Assembly: GCA_037176705.1 (NCBI GenBank)
Contig: CM073896.1
Location: 25,742,708 to 25,806,707 of the forward strand
Source: Molossus alvarezi
Lineage: Eukaryota; Chordata; Mammalia; Chiroptera; Molossidae
Length of the DNA: 64,000 nt
Direction: 5' to 3'
Position numbers and translations under genes: made by a program. A model generated the notes under the pieces. The model did not search any database. It was given only the letters and a program-made list of their open reading frames with translations, and was not told where the DNA came from. This document shows positions 34,300 through 45,890 of this stretch, piece by piece. How positions within the stretch are numbered: position 1 is the stretch's first letter; every line of letters begins with the position of its first letter.

Positions 34300-34629
34300 T
34301 AAAATAAATAGAATTTTAGAGTTGGAAGGCCTCTTGGATAATTTTTAGTCCTATGCGTTCACTTAACCAATAATAGAATTTTAATTCTGAACTTGCTTTC
34401 AAAAGTTATTCACAAATATCATGGTAGTGTCCGGTTTTACAACTCATGGGGACATGGTCTTTCGACTGCCACTGACTAAATTGTCTGGGTTGCAAATCTG
34501 GCCCTAGCTTGTGCTGCATTTTATTGTCAGAATGTGTTTATGTGTATGTGACTTGCCTTTTCAATAGACCAAAAATTCCTCAAAACCAGGAGGTATATAT
34601 TTATTATATATTTAGAATTTTAAATATAT
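34300..34629. other. Unassigned non-coding DNA
   Basis: No gene or repeat recognised. Confidence 0.4.
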
Positions 34630-34636
34630 AGAGCCC

Positions 34637-34655
34637 TTTCTTTCTTTCTTTCTTC

Positions 34656-34718
<63 letters not shown>

Positions 34719-34799
34719 TCCTTCCTTCCTTCCTTCCTTCCTTCCTTCCTTCCTTCCTTCCTTTCTTTCTTTCTTTCTTTTCTTTCTTCTTTCTTTTTT

Positions 34800-34846
<47 letters not shown>

Positions 34847-34862
34847 CCTTTCTTTCCTTTTT
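34637..34862. repeat. Long CTTT/CTTC microsatellite
   Basis: About 225 bp of (CTTT)n, an inner (CTTC)n block near 34720-34762, and more (CTTT)n. It lies between the left target duplication and the T-run of the next SINE, so it is best read as the expanded poly(A) tail of that SINE. The Lys/Arg/Glu-only open frames through it are artefacts. Confidence 0.97.
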
Positions 34863-35089
34863 TTTTTTTTTTGCATTTATTTTCAGATAGAGCGGGAGGG
34901 AGAGAGGGAGGAAGAGAGAGAGAGAAACATTGATGTGAGAGAGACACGTTGACTGGTTGCCACCTACACGACCCCAACTGATGCAGGGACAAACTGCAAC
35001 TGAGGTATGTGCCCTTAGGGGGAACTGAACCTGGGACTCTCTAGTCCACGGGCTGATGCTGTAACCACTGACCCAAACCATCCAGGGCG
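34863..35089 (-). mobile_element. VES-type SINE (hairpin-tail family, tail replaced by microsatellite)
   Basis: 'gcatttattttcagatagag', a GA-rich run, 'gacacgttgactggttgcc', 'gtgcccttagggggaactga' and the head 'ccaaaccatccagggc' run in minus orientation. Flanks 'agagccctt' (34630-34638) and 'agagcctt' (35090-35097) fit a duplication spanning both microsatellite and SINE. Confidence 0.88.
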
Positions 35090-35339
35090 AGAGCCTTATT
35101 TTCTATGGCTGATCTTCTGTCACAACACGTTAGGCTAAGTATACTAATAAATATTTGTCTATTGATTAACATGGTTATAAATCAGTGCAAAATATTTAGA
35201 ATTATATTAATGAACTCTGTCAAAATAAAATTACTAGTATTAGCTAGTACTAATGCCAGACAGTGTTCTAAGAACTCTATGTACTCTTTCAATCCTTACA
35301 AAAGCCTATCATATATACCAATTTTCTGTTATTGAATTT

Positions 35340-36302
35340 ATTGGGATGATATTGATTAATAAAATTATATAGGTTTCAAGTGTACAAGTCTATAATACCT
35401 CATCTGTATATTGTATTGTATGTTCACTGTCCGAAGGCAAGTCTCTTTCCATCACCATTTATTCCCCTTTACTGTCTCTACCTCCCCTCACACTCTTTCC
35501 TTCCAGGAATCACCATACTGTTGTCTGTGTCTATAAGTTGTTGGTTTGTTTCTTGCTTAACCCCTTCACCTTTTTCTTCCAGGCCCACAACCCATCTCCC
35601 TTCTGACAGCTGTCAGTCTGTTCCATGTATCTATGAGTCTGCTTCTATTTTTTTTTGTGTTTATTTTGTTCATTAGATTCTACATATAAGTGAAATCACA
35701 TGGTAGTTTTCTTTCTCTGACTGGCTTATTTCACTTAGCATAATGCTTTCCAGGTCTATCCATGCTGTCACAAAAGGTAAGATTTTCTTCTTTTTTACAA
35801 CTTAGTAATATTTCACTGTGTAAATGTATCACAGTTTTTTATCTACTCATCTGCTGATGCACACTTGGGCTACTACCAAATCTTGGCTATTATAACTAAC
35901 ATTGCAATGAACATAGGGTGCATATACATTTTTGTTAATTAGTGTTTAGGGTTTTTTAGGATAAATTCCCAGAAGTGGCTTTGCTGGGTCATAAGGCAGT
36001 TTCTTTTCTTTCTTTTTTTTTTTAATTGAGGAAAATCCATACTGCTTTCCACAGTGGCTGCACCAATCTACATTCCCACCAACAGTTCACAAGGGTGCCC
36101 TTTTCTCCACATTCTCACCAACATTGGCTGTTTGTTGATTTATTGATGATAGCCATTGTGACAGGTGTGAGGTGATATCTCATTGTGATTTTAATTGTAT
36201 TTCTCTGATAAATTACATTGAGCATTTTTTCATGTCTATTAGCTCTCTGTATGTCCTCTTTGGAGAAGTAGACACTTCAGGTCTTTTGCCCATTTGTTGT
36301 TG
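35340..36302 (-). mobile_element. Old L1 3' portion
   Basis: The minus-strand tail and 3' UTR ('taggtttcaagtgtacaagt', 'cacatataagtgaaatcaca') lead into the ORF2 C-terminal region ('tgggtcataaggcagtt', 'tgaggtgatatctcatt'). The lineage is older than the 27 kb copy, judged by divergence. Sequence stops at the SINE near 36303 and I do not see it resume. Confidence 0.85.
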
Positions 36303-36562
36303 TTAATCCTCACCTGAATATATTTTTTTCCATTTATATTTAGAGAAAGTAGAAGGAAGGAAAGGGGAAAGAGTGAGAGAGAAAGAGGGAAACATCAATG
36401 TGAGATAGACATCCATTGATTGGTTGCCACACACACACACCCACACCAGTGCAGAGGATCGAAACTGAAACCCAGGTTTGTGCCATTATTGACTGAGAAT
36501 TGAACTTGCAACCCTTCAGTGCATTGGCCAACACTTTAACTACTGAGCAACACTGGCCAGGG
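36303..36562 (-). mobile_element. VES-type SINE (hairpin-tail form), decayed
   Basis: 'taatcctcacctgaatata', the GA-rich run, a short CA run near 36430, and the head 'gagcaacactggccaggg' run in minus orientation. The tail hairpin is partly lost. Confidence 0.82.
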
Positions 36563-36756
36563 TAGAAACAATTTACTTTTTATAAGGAAGCCAATCATAA
36601 TAGAACGTTTTTATGTTTGTCACCGGGACTATTTAATTTTCTAGGTTAAATTTGTTCATTAAATATAAAAAATTGATACCACAGATAGGAGGGAAGAGAA
36701 ATGTTTTATCAGAAGAAAGACAACTCAGATTTACCAATTTTGTATTGTTCAATTTT

Positions 36757-37253
36757 TTTTTTAATTTAAATCATTTTTTTATTTTTTTACTTACAGTTGA
36801 CATACATTATGTTATTTTCAGGTGCACAATTGAGTCATTAGACACCATACAACTTAGCAAGTAATCATCCCAATAAATCTCACACCCATCTGATACCATA
36901 TGTATTGACCAGAACTTTATATTTCCTATTCTGTGGTTTATATCCCTGTGACTGTTTTGTAATTGCCAATTTGTACACTTTAATTCCTTCACTTTTTTCA
37001 CCCAGCCCCCCCAACACCCTTTCTGTCTGGCAATTGTAAAAACTTTCTCTGTATCTATGAATCTGCCTTTGTTCTGCTTGTTCGTTTACTATGTGTTTTA
37101 GATTCAGATGTTGATAGATATGTATTTATTACCATTTTATTGTTAATATTTTTTATCTCTATTTTTTTCTTCTTAAAGAAGAACCTTTAACATTTTATCT
37201 AATATTGGTTTGTTGGTGATGAGCTTCTTTAATTGTTCTTGTATGGGAAGCTC

Positions 37254-37289
<36 letters not shown>

Positions 37290-39506
37290 TCAAATGATAG
37301 CTTTGCTGGATAGAGTAATCTTGGTTGTAAGTCCTTGCTTTTCATCACTTTAATATTTCTTGCCTATCTATTCTGACCTGCAAAGTTTCTGTTGAGAAAT
37401 CAGCTGATAGTCTTATGGGAGCTCCATTGTAGGTGACTAACTGCTTTCTCTTGATGCTTTTAAGGTTCTCTCTTTGTCTTTAACCTTTTTCATTTTAATT
37501 ATGATGTGTCTTGTAGGCTTCTTTAGATTCTTCATGTTTGGAACTCTCTGTGCTTCCTAAACTTGTATGTCTATTTCCTTCACCAGATTAGGACAGTTTT
37601 CTGTCATTATTTTCTTAAATAGGTTTTCAATTTCTTGCTTTCTCTTCTCTTTCTGGTACCACCATGATGTGAATGTTGGTATGATTGAAGTTGTCCCAGA
37701 GACTCTTACACTCTTCTCGTTTTTGGATTCTTTTATCTTTTTGCTGTTCTGATTGAGTGTTTTTTTGTTTTGTTTCTTTTTGTTTGTTTGTTTTTTTGCT
37801 TCCTTATATTTTAAATCACAGATTTGATTCTCACCTTCATTTACCCTACAGTTGATTCCCTGTAAATTATTCTTCATTTAGTTAGTGTAGTCTTTATTTC
37901 TGACTAGTTTTTTTTTATGGTTTTGATATCATTTTTTATGCTGTTAAAGTTCTCACTCAATTTATTTACTCTTCTAAGTTCATTAAGCATACTTATAACC
38001 AATATTTTGAACTGTGCATCCAGTAGATTGCTTGTCTCTATTCTGTTTAGTTCTTTTTCAAGAGTGTTGTTCTGCTCTTTCATTTGGGATATGTTTTCTT
38101 TGTCTTCTCACTTTGGCAGCCACTCTGTGTTTGTTTCTATGCATTAGGTAGAACTTCTGTGTCTCCTTGGCTTGGTAGAGTTGCCTAATACAGTAGATGT
38201 CTTCTAGGGCCCAGTGGCGCAGCCTCTCTGTTCATCCAAGCTGGGCACCCCAGGTGTCCCCCCACCCCCCATGAGGGCTGTGTACACTCTCTTATTGTAG
38301 TTGAGTCTTGATTGCTGTTGGCATATCAACGGGAGGGATTTACCCCAAGGCTGATGTGCTGTAAGGACTGGCTGCAAACACCATGGAGGATTAGTTGTAC
38401 AGGGGCCCACCCCATGAAGCAAGACTTTCTTCAGGAGGGCTCTGGTGCCCACTGAATCTGTCCCTTGAGTGTGTTGGGTGGAGCTTCAACATGGTCTGAA
38501 GCTATCCACTAGGTGCACTGGCTCTGGGGCCTCCAAGGAAATGCAGATAAAGGTCAGCCACTGCATGTCTGCCTGGGGCCACCCAGCATGAACTACGAAG
38601 CAATCTGTGGATCACTGGTACTCGTGCTAGTTTTGGAGGTGCCCAGGGGAGGCCAAGATGCAAATCAAGGCTGGTTGCTGCTAGTATGGGGCCTGGGCCA
38701 CTTCTCAAGAGGTACAGGGCATGCTGAAGCCAGATGCTGCTTGTTCGAGAGTTTTTAAGAAAGTCTGAAACATGAGCCAAGACAGGCTGTTCATATGGAA
38801 AAGCCACTGGAAACATCTTGAGTGGACCCACAAGTTGGGTGGGGAGAGGTCTCAGGGAATCACCAGGGTTGGCAAACACGATAGCCAGGTTGCTGGAAAC
38901 TTAGATATGGTGCCCGCCTGCCAGCTCCATATGAAGAGAGCTTAGGAGAACAGTGACCTCTGCCAGCCTTTCTGTCTGAGAGAAAGCTGCCCCTCCAGTT
39001 CTAGCCCTTATGACAGACATTCAGTTCTTCCTCGTATGTCCCAGCTGCCTTCTGATCTGCTGCCCCAGCGCTGGAACTCAAAAGGAGTGCGTCTGCACAA
39101 GTCCGTGTGTGCCTTTAGAGAAACACCTGGAATTCCAGAAACACTGTATCTTAGCCACCATCCCCGCTGTTTTTTCCAGTCAAAATTATAGGGATTTCTC
39201 TTCCTGGCCCTGGAACCCTGGGCTGGGGAGCCTGTTGTGGGTTTGGGATCCCTCACTCCTCAGGGAGGACCTCCACATCCTCACAGTTTTTATCCACATG
39301 TGGATGTGGTAACAGCCTGTTCTGTCTTCACCCCTCTTACCTGTTTGATGTGGCTTCTTTTTTATATTTTTAGTGGTAGGGCTTCTGTTCAGCTAGATTT
39401 CAGGAAGTTCTGAATGACCTTGTTCGGCAGTTCAGTTGTAATTTTGATGTGGTTGTGGGAGGGTACAGAAAGTGCATTTTCCTGCATCACCATTCTGACT
39501 GGAAGC
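36757..39506 (-). mobile_element. L1 with both ends but ORF2 body missing
   Basis: It starts with a minus-strand 3' tail and 3' UTR (36757 to about 37103). It then jumps directly to the ORF1/ORF2 border, ORF1 and a complete 5' UTR ending near 39506. Flanks 'tgtattgttcaatttt' (36741-36756) and 'tgtgttgttaaatttt' (39507-39522) differ at two of 16 positions and support a single insertion. Roughly 4 kb of ORF2 is absent. A (TTA)n run lies at 37256-37290. ORF1-like frame: 37557-37877. Confidence 0.8.
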
Positions 39507-39522
39507 TGTGTTGTTAAATTTT

Positions 39523-40544
39523 AAAAATTGGAGTGAAACCCTCTTTTTATAAGATAAATCTGAGAAATATTTCAATACATAAACATTTTGTGCTAAATAT
39601 TGATGTCATCTGAGAACAATATGCTTTTGGGGGAACAAAAGTTTATACAAATGTTTGTAGATACCAGTGTAAAATATTAGGGCCAGTCTCTGAGATACAA
39701 ATAGATCATAACACTCATCCCTAGATCTATTATTATTCCTTTCATGTACAGTACCACTTGTGTGTGAATAAACAAAATATTACTTGGATATTAAAGTTTT
39801 TTTTTTACTCTATATACTTTGTTGTTGTTGACTTATTACATGAAACATGAATCTGGGAAAACAGAAAACATTTCAGAGAAACCTTAAGAAGAAATTTTCA
39901 TAATTTGGCCAACTCCACAACAAAAGGGTCTATTTGCAGAATCATCTTTTTTTTTTTTTTCCTTTTTAATGTTTGGTGTGTTATTTTGCTCACATTGTGT
40001 GATTGTGTGTGCATGTGCATATAATACGTGCAATGCTTCTAGAAGAGTGAATGTGGAATAAGAAAACAATGGATTTTAATTATGATTCTTCCACTTACTA
40101 ACTGTTCGATTATTGCAAATATTAATTCTCTGAGTCTTCCACCCTCCCTCCTGTTTTTCAAAATGAAAAAATAACTTTCCCATAAGATTTTCTGTCAGAT
40201 AGATAGACAGATAGATAGTATATAAAGTACTTTAGATAATTTGAGGTTTCAGAGGATACTTCAATGTTGATACCAATTAATATATATTTTTTCTTTCTCT
40301 ATTTTGCAAACCCAAACATATACTTCACAACTCAGTCAAATGGTAACTCTTCTATAAGATACATTTTGTAGCTCAAGGCCATATTGTGTATTTCACATTA
40401 CACTATTGATCTCCATGTAATTTTTTCATTTGTAGCTCTAATCTGTCTAACCATCTGTGTTCTTGAGGACTGAGACCATATTTATTGTTCATAGTAACCT
40501 CAGAAACAATCACGGGACTGGGCCCATAACAGCTTTTAAAAATA
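39523..40544. other. Unassigned DNA with a possible MIR and a GATA run
   Basis: At about 40060-40190, 'ttcttccacttactaactgt' and 'attctctgagtcttcca' resemble MIR, forward sense, strongly decayed. A short (GATA)n run lies at 40196-40220. I see nothing else. Confidence 0.4.
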
Positions 40545-40755
40545 GGATGGTGTGGCTCAGTGGCTGAGCAGTGACCTCTGCACCAAGAGGTCACTAGTTC
40601 AATTCCTGGTCAGGGCACATGCCCAGGTTGTGGGCCTGATTCCCAGTGGGGGTGTGCAGGAGGCAGCCAGTCAAAGTTCTCTCTCATAGATGTTTTTCTC
40701 TCTCTCTCCCTCTCCCTTCCTTTAGCTCTAACATCAATAAAGAAAAAAAAATTAA
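40545..40755 (+). mobile_element. VES-type SINE (classic form), 5' end slightly short
   Basis: It enters at 'ggatggtgtggctcagtgg', missing the first few bases of the usual start. It continues through 'cagggcacatgcccaggttg', 'gtgcaggaggcagccagtca', a CT-rich run and 'aacatcaataaagaaaa'. Confidence 0.85.
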
Positions 40756-40909
40756 ATAGCAAGCTAAGAATAATATTAAATTAATAAATTATTCAGTTAA
40801 TACTCTATTGTTATTTATAATTGAAAGATTACATAAGATGTTTTACAAATGAAACACATGTAGAGAGCTAACAGAAGTGGATTTCATCCCTAAATAAATG
40901 ACTCATTTT

Positions 40910-41170
40910 CTTTTTTTAAATCACTTTTTATTTTACAATTGCAGCTGACATACAATAGTTTCAGGTGTACGCACCAGTGATTAGACATTATATAACTTAC
41001 TAAGTGGTCATCCTGATACATCTCATACCCATCCTACACCATACATAGTAATTAGAATATTATTGACTATATTCCCTATGCTATACTTTACACCCTCATG
41101 ACTATTCTGTAAGAACCAATTTACACTTCATAATTCCTTCACCTTTTACTCACCACCTCCCAAACACCCT
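40910..41170 (-). mobile_element. Old L1 3' UTR
   Basis: 'cagctgacatacaatagttt', 'caccatacatagtaattaga' and 'cccatcctaca' match the 3' UTR also seen at 36757 and 5454. The flanks 'taaatgactcatttt' (40895-40909) and 'taaatgactaatttt' (41171-41185) are a 15-bp duplication with one mismatch. Only the 3' UTR was inserted. Confidence 0.9.
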
Positions 41171-41185
41171 TAAATGACTAATTTT

Positions 41186-42783
41186 TTATATGACCTTGGG
41201 GGAAGTAATTGTCTATTAATCTGTGAAAGGAGGTGGTGAATTAAATTATATTGTATCTAAATTATTTCCAGTTATAATAGTCTATAGTTCTATACTTTTA
41301 AGTATCTTGCTGAAAACTACACAATTTACTTAAATGATGATAATTGAGAAGTTTGTATTTAAAAAAAAAAAAAAGATATATCCATCAATAACAAACAAAA
41401 TCTCAGTCACTCCTAAAGGTAAAATTCAGACTTTCTGTGAGTTTTACCTTCACTGTGAGAAGGAACTCCTGTGGTGTAAGCGTCGTTTTACTCTGGCCTA
41501 AGCAATAGGCGTGATTTATTGCAAGTGCTGGTTCAGCCTGTTTCACAGGAATCTTCTGGTTAATGTGGCCAGTCTACATCTACAGGACTTAGTGACACTG
41601 TTATTCATCACTGAGAATCACAGAAGAATGTAAAGAAAGTGAGAAAAAAACCAAAACATACTAGGTCTCTGAAAGGGAACATTCTCATCTTAACCTAATT
41701 GTAACAGCCCTATTAAAAACTAAAGATCCAGAAATGGCTTAGCAGAGACGTGGAATAAGGAAAAATGGAATATTCTGTGATTTAATCAGATTGAGTTAGA
41801 ATCCTAACCAACGGTGTTTTCTTTGATTCATTTGTAGAGATTGCTGCACACTTGTTATCTCTTCTTACTGTGTCTTTTGAGTATAGCATTTTAAGAGCAT
41901 ACAGGGACCAGTTTCCTTCAAATTATTGGTTTGAAAGTAACTCATACATAGAACTTGAATCCATTAGACTACAGTTGCAACTAACTAAAACTAACTTGAG
42001 CTGCAGATAAGGGCACATGGCTGTTTCATGAAACCTTGCAGCTGAAATATATTGATGGTCCCCTCAGAAAAGGACAGGGGCAAGAAGTTAGTAGAACTTC
42101 ATAATTCACCCAGTCTTTCTTGTTGCTTACTTTCTGTACAACATTCTTCCACATCAGAGCCAAGCTTTCTCTATCCCTGTTGTCATGGCAGAAGACATTT
42201 CACCAAGGACCTTGAGTTTTCAGGGTACAAACTTGAACAGCAGCAGGGCCTATCTCCTGTGCCCAATTCCAACACCCGATGGGAAAACCTATGGCTTGCA
42301 TGAGGTGCTTATCACTAGTTTTCTTTGTCATGTGGAGCTGAGCATGAACATGATATTGGCTCAGTGGAGATCCAGTGCTATGGATGGATAGGGAGATGTT
42401 CTTTCAATTAAAATAAATAAATACATACATACAAATAAAATAAAGATAGTGTGTCAAGGGCTGAGAAGATACCTAAGTATTGCTACTTTAAAACTTTTAG
42501 AATCTTGAATATTTATTTCAAATCTTTCTCCATTTTACTGATGATTGTTGAAGAAAAGAGCTAATATCCAAGATATATGTAAGATTATAAAATACTGTGA
42601 AACCAATGAGACCAAACCCTTTTATCTCTCATGCAAAGCTTGTGGAGGACCTAGTTCAATCTCCTTGTCCAAAGTTTGCTTTACTATAATATTTATATAA
42701 AGACCCACTTATGTTAATGTCTTTTAGAATAATAGTCAAGCTTTTAGTGGATTACATGTTATTTAGTAATTGACAAGATATTA
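41186..42783. other. Unassigned non-coding DNA
   Basis: A poly(A) run lies at about 41362-41374. The part at 41990-42400 is slightly richer in G/C, with open frames of up to 83 codons that have no recognised motif. A decayed repeat there is possible. Confidence 0.4.
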
Positions 42784-42785
42784 TA

Positions 42786-42911
42786 CAGGGTGGGGCAAAA
42801 GTAGGTTTACAATTGTGAGTATGTGAAACACAGAGTTTATACTTTTATTATTATTAATGATTGCATTATTTTCCATATCGACAACTGTAAACCTACTTTT
42901 GTCCCACCCTG
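42786..42911. mobile_element. Mariner-type MITE, copy 2
   Basis: The 126-bp element has near-perfect inverted ends of about 31 bp (left 'cagggtggggcaaaagtagg'), flanked by TA at 42784-42785 and 42912-42913. Its ends are better preserved than those of the copy at 19646-19770, and the interiors are alignable. Confidence 0.9.
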
Positions 42912-42913
42912 TA

Positions 42914-43689
42914 TATTAAATTTGCAATGAAAGGATATAAATATTCACTTCACAGTTATAAAGATAATTTTTAGTATATTCTGTTTAAATGTTTATTGAT
43001 ATATTAAGAGATTGATTGATTATTGATTGGATATTTAAAATTTTTACTAATATGCCGTATTTCTCAGATCTCTGGGCTTCTCTTCAATTAATTACAGTCA
43101 AAATGGAAAGAATTATTACCTTTGTAAGGCTTGTATTACATAGCAGTGAATGTCTGAAAAGTCAATCAGAAAACTTTTATATTTTATCCACATTTCTATT
43201 TAGTGCACTGAGTTTAGCTGAGGCAGAGTATGGCTAATGTAATTCAGCAGAATACATAATTGTTCAGCTTGTAAGGAGTCCTGAATTCCAGTCTTTGGTG
43301 GGAAAAAAGTTATCTTTTAACATCTTGAAGTTACCTCAAAATGAAAAGGTAAAAATAGAATAATAATATTGGAGTGGGATCTAAAATGTCCTTCTGCTGC
43401 CTAGTCCCATCAATAACACATTCTGTAATGTGAGCTTTTAATATGTTTCATAAAGATCACAGTTGAGATGTGATCTAGGAATTTGCGCCTCTAAGCTTTG
43501 AGAAATAATTCTTGTTTGAAAAAGTCTCTCAGTAACATCTTCTGTCTTTTCCAACATTATGTGATTGATGTCTTTGGGGGGCTATACATGGTGTTTGTTT
43601 GTAAATGTATTTGTTTATATATTGATACCCATTTTTTTCATACTTAGGATCATGACACTGACATTTATAACACACTCTTAATGTAGCAC
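42914..43689. other. AT-rich unassigned DNA
   Basis: No gene or named repeat recognised. Confidence 0.4.
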
Positions 43690-44500
43690 GATGTTGTGAG
43701 CAATTTCTAAAACATTAAATGTTTATTTAGTATAATTTTCATGGCTGTACATTCTTCAATGATATAGATATGCAAGCATTTATTATCCTAATCCCCATTC
43801 ATTGCATGTTATATTGTATTCACTACTATACATTTTTAAATAATGATGCAATTAATATTCCCTCACATAAATTTGCATGAGAAGCTTTTATTTTGCATGC
43901 GGTAAACAGATTACTCATGTCAGATGCAGCAGCCATTGCCTTTCCTTGAAGCAGCTCACTACATTCTACTATTCTTTCCCACCTCTTTCTATTCCTGCAC
44001 AAGTCACATAATTCACATTGTGATGGGCTTCGTGTATGTGTTTACCGTCAATTTATTAGAATTATATATAGAGATCTATATTTATATCTATATCTATACT
44101 TATATATGTGCATGCTTAAAACATAGGGTCATTTCTTGTTTATATTGGAGTTGAAACTATACACCATTGATGAAACTTGCATTTTCCTCTTAAAATTATT
44201 TTTTACTATATATCCATGGTTGATATATACAAGAAAATACAACTCATCTATTTTAATTATTACACAGCATTAATCTTGTAATAATATTCATTTAGGTTGT
44301 TTTAAATTTAATTATTACAATAATACTGCAATGAACATTCTTTTACATAACTCCTTTTGAAAAATTTTTTTATAAAATGCTTAATTGCATGTACCTTGAA
44401 GTGGAAACAAGGGTTCATTTGCATTAGCAATTTTCCTAAATGCTGTCATATTGCTCTCTAATATGACTAACGGGATTGAAGATGCTACCATCATGGTAAG
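43690..44500 (-). mobile_element. Ancient L1-like fragments (probable)
   Basis: Phrases such as 'atggctgtacattcttcaat' near 43741, and 'aatactgcaatgaacattct' with 'gtaccttgaagtggaa' near 44321-44404, resemble the minus-strand ORF2 C-terminal region of old L1s. Two partly overlapping copies may be present. Divergence is high and the boundaries are approximate. Confidence 0.4.
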
Positions 44501-44604
44501 AGAATCACATTTTCTCTTCTTCACTGAAGTAATAGTTTTGTTTCTTTTCATTTTCTTCTTTTGAAAGTTTTAAAAAAATATTTTAAAAAATAAAACTAGA
44601 TTAC

Positions 44605-45838
44605 CTTCTCACATCATACTCAAAAATAAAGTAAAAATGGATTAAAGATTCAAATGTTAGACATGAAACCTAGAAGAATCCTAGAAGAAAAATTAGTAGC
44701 AAAAGTTCAGACATTTCCCACAGCAATATTTTTTTCTTATATGTCACCTTGGGCAAGAGAAACAAAAGAAAAAATAAGCAAATGGGACTACATCAAACTA
44801 AAAAGATTTTGCACAGCATAGAAAACCATCAACAAAATAAAAAGAAATTCACTGAATGGGAGAACTGGCACTTATACATCTGATAAGGGGTTAATATCCA
44901 AAATTTATAAAGAACTTTTATAAAACTCAACACCAAAACCCGCACTGCCCCCAAAATAAACACCCAAAATCTAATTTAAAAAATGAGCAAAGGACCTGCA
45001 CAGACATAGACAGGTCTCCAAAGAGGACATACAGATGGCCAGTAGACATATAAAAAGATGCTCAAGGTCACTAATCATCAGAAAATTGCAAATTAAAGCC
45101 ACAATGAGATATTACCTCACACCTGTCAGAGTGGCTATCATCAGTAAATCAACAAACATTAAGTCTGGCAGTTTGGCAAGATGTGGAGAAAAGGGACCCC
45201 TTGTGTACTACTGTTGGGAATGCAGATTGGTACAGACACTGTGTAAAGCAGTACGCAGTTATCTTGAGGAAAAAAAATAATGGAACCCTGGCTGGTTTGG
45301 CTTAGCAGTTAGAGCATAAGCCCACGGACCAGAGAGTCCCGGGTTTGGTTCCCACTAAGGGCACATACCTCGGTTGCAGTTTGTCCCCTGCCCCAGTTGG
45401 GGTCATGTGGATGGCAACCAGTTGATGTGTCTCTCACACATCGATGTTTCTCTGTCTCTTTCTCCCTCCCTCCCTCCCACTCTATCTGAAGATAAATGCA
45501 AAAAAAGTCCTTATGACCCAGTGTTTCCATTTCTGGAAATATATCTGAAGAAACCTGAAACACTAATTTGAAAGAATATATGCACCCCTATTGTTCATAG
45601 CAGCATTATTTACAATAGCCAAGACTAGGAAGCAGCCCACTTGCTCATCAGTAGATGGGTGGATATAAAAGCTCTGGTAAATTTACATAATAGAATACTG
45701 CTTGGCCATAAAAAAGAAGAAAATCTTACCCTTTGTGCGAGCATGAATGGACCTGGAGAGCATTATGCTATGTGAAATAAGCCCATCAGAGAAAGATAAG
45801 TTCCATATGATTTAACTTATATGTGTTATGTTTTGCTG
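44605..45838 (+). mobile_element. Old L1 3' portion, interrupted by a VES
   Basis: In the forward sense: 'aaaatggattaaagattcaa', 'tctgataaggggttaatatc', 'cactaatcatcagaaaattg', 'tgtggagaaaagggacc', then a SINE (45285-45507), then 'gacccagtgtttccatttct', 'gcagcattatttacaatagc' and the 3' end 'acttatatgtgttatg'. Older lineage than the 27 kb copy. Confidence 0.88.
45285..45507 (+). mobile_element. VES-type SINE inside old L1
   Basis: Head 'accctggctggtttggctta', B box 'GGTTTGGTTCCC', body 'gcagtttgtcccctgcccca', a CT-rich run and 'gataaatgcaaaaaaa'. It belongs to the hairpin-tail family but the hairpin itself is missing. I could not confirm a duplication. Confidence 0.85.
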
Positions 45839-45851
45839 AGGGGAGATTACA

Positions 45852-45890
45852 TACACACACACACACACTATATATATATATATATATATA
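45852..45890. repeat. CA/TA microsatellite
   Basis: (CA)n at about 45853-45868 runs directly into (TA)n to about 45890, just past the L1 3' end. Confidence 0.95.

Noticed and set aside
34637..34862. Regularly spaced repeats suggestive of an array
   Set aside because: The units are four bases with no spacers; this is a microsatellite and not a CRISPR array, which would also be out of place in a mammalian genome.
34604..35081. Lys/Glu/Arg-only frames of 90-153 codons
   Set aside because: They are translations of the CTTT/CTTC microsatellite and adjacent SINE.
42052..42303. An 83-codon forward frame in unassigned DNA
   Set aside because: No domain, no nearby exon-like signals, and a second overlapping frame of similar length.
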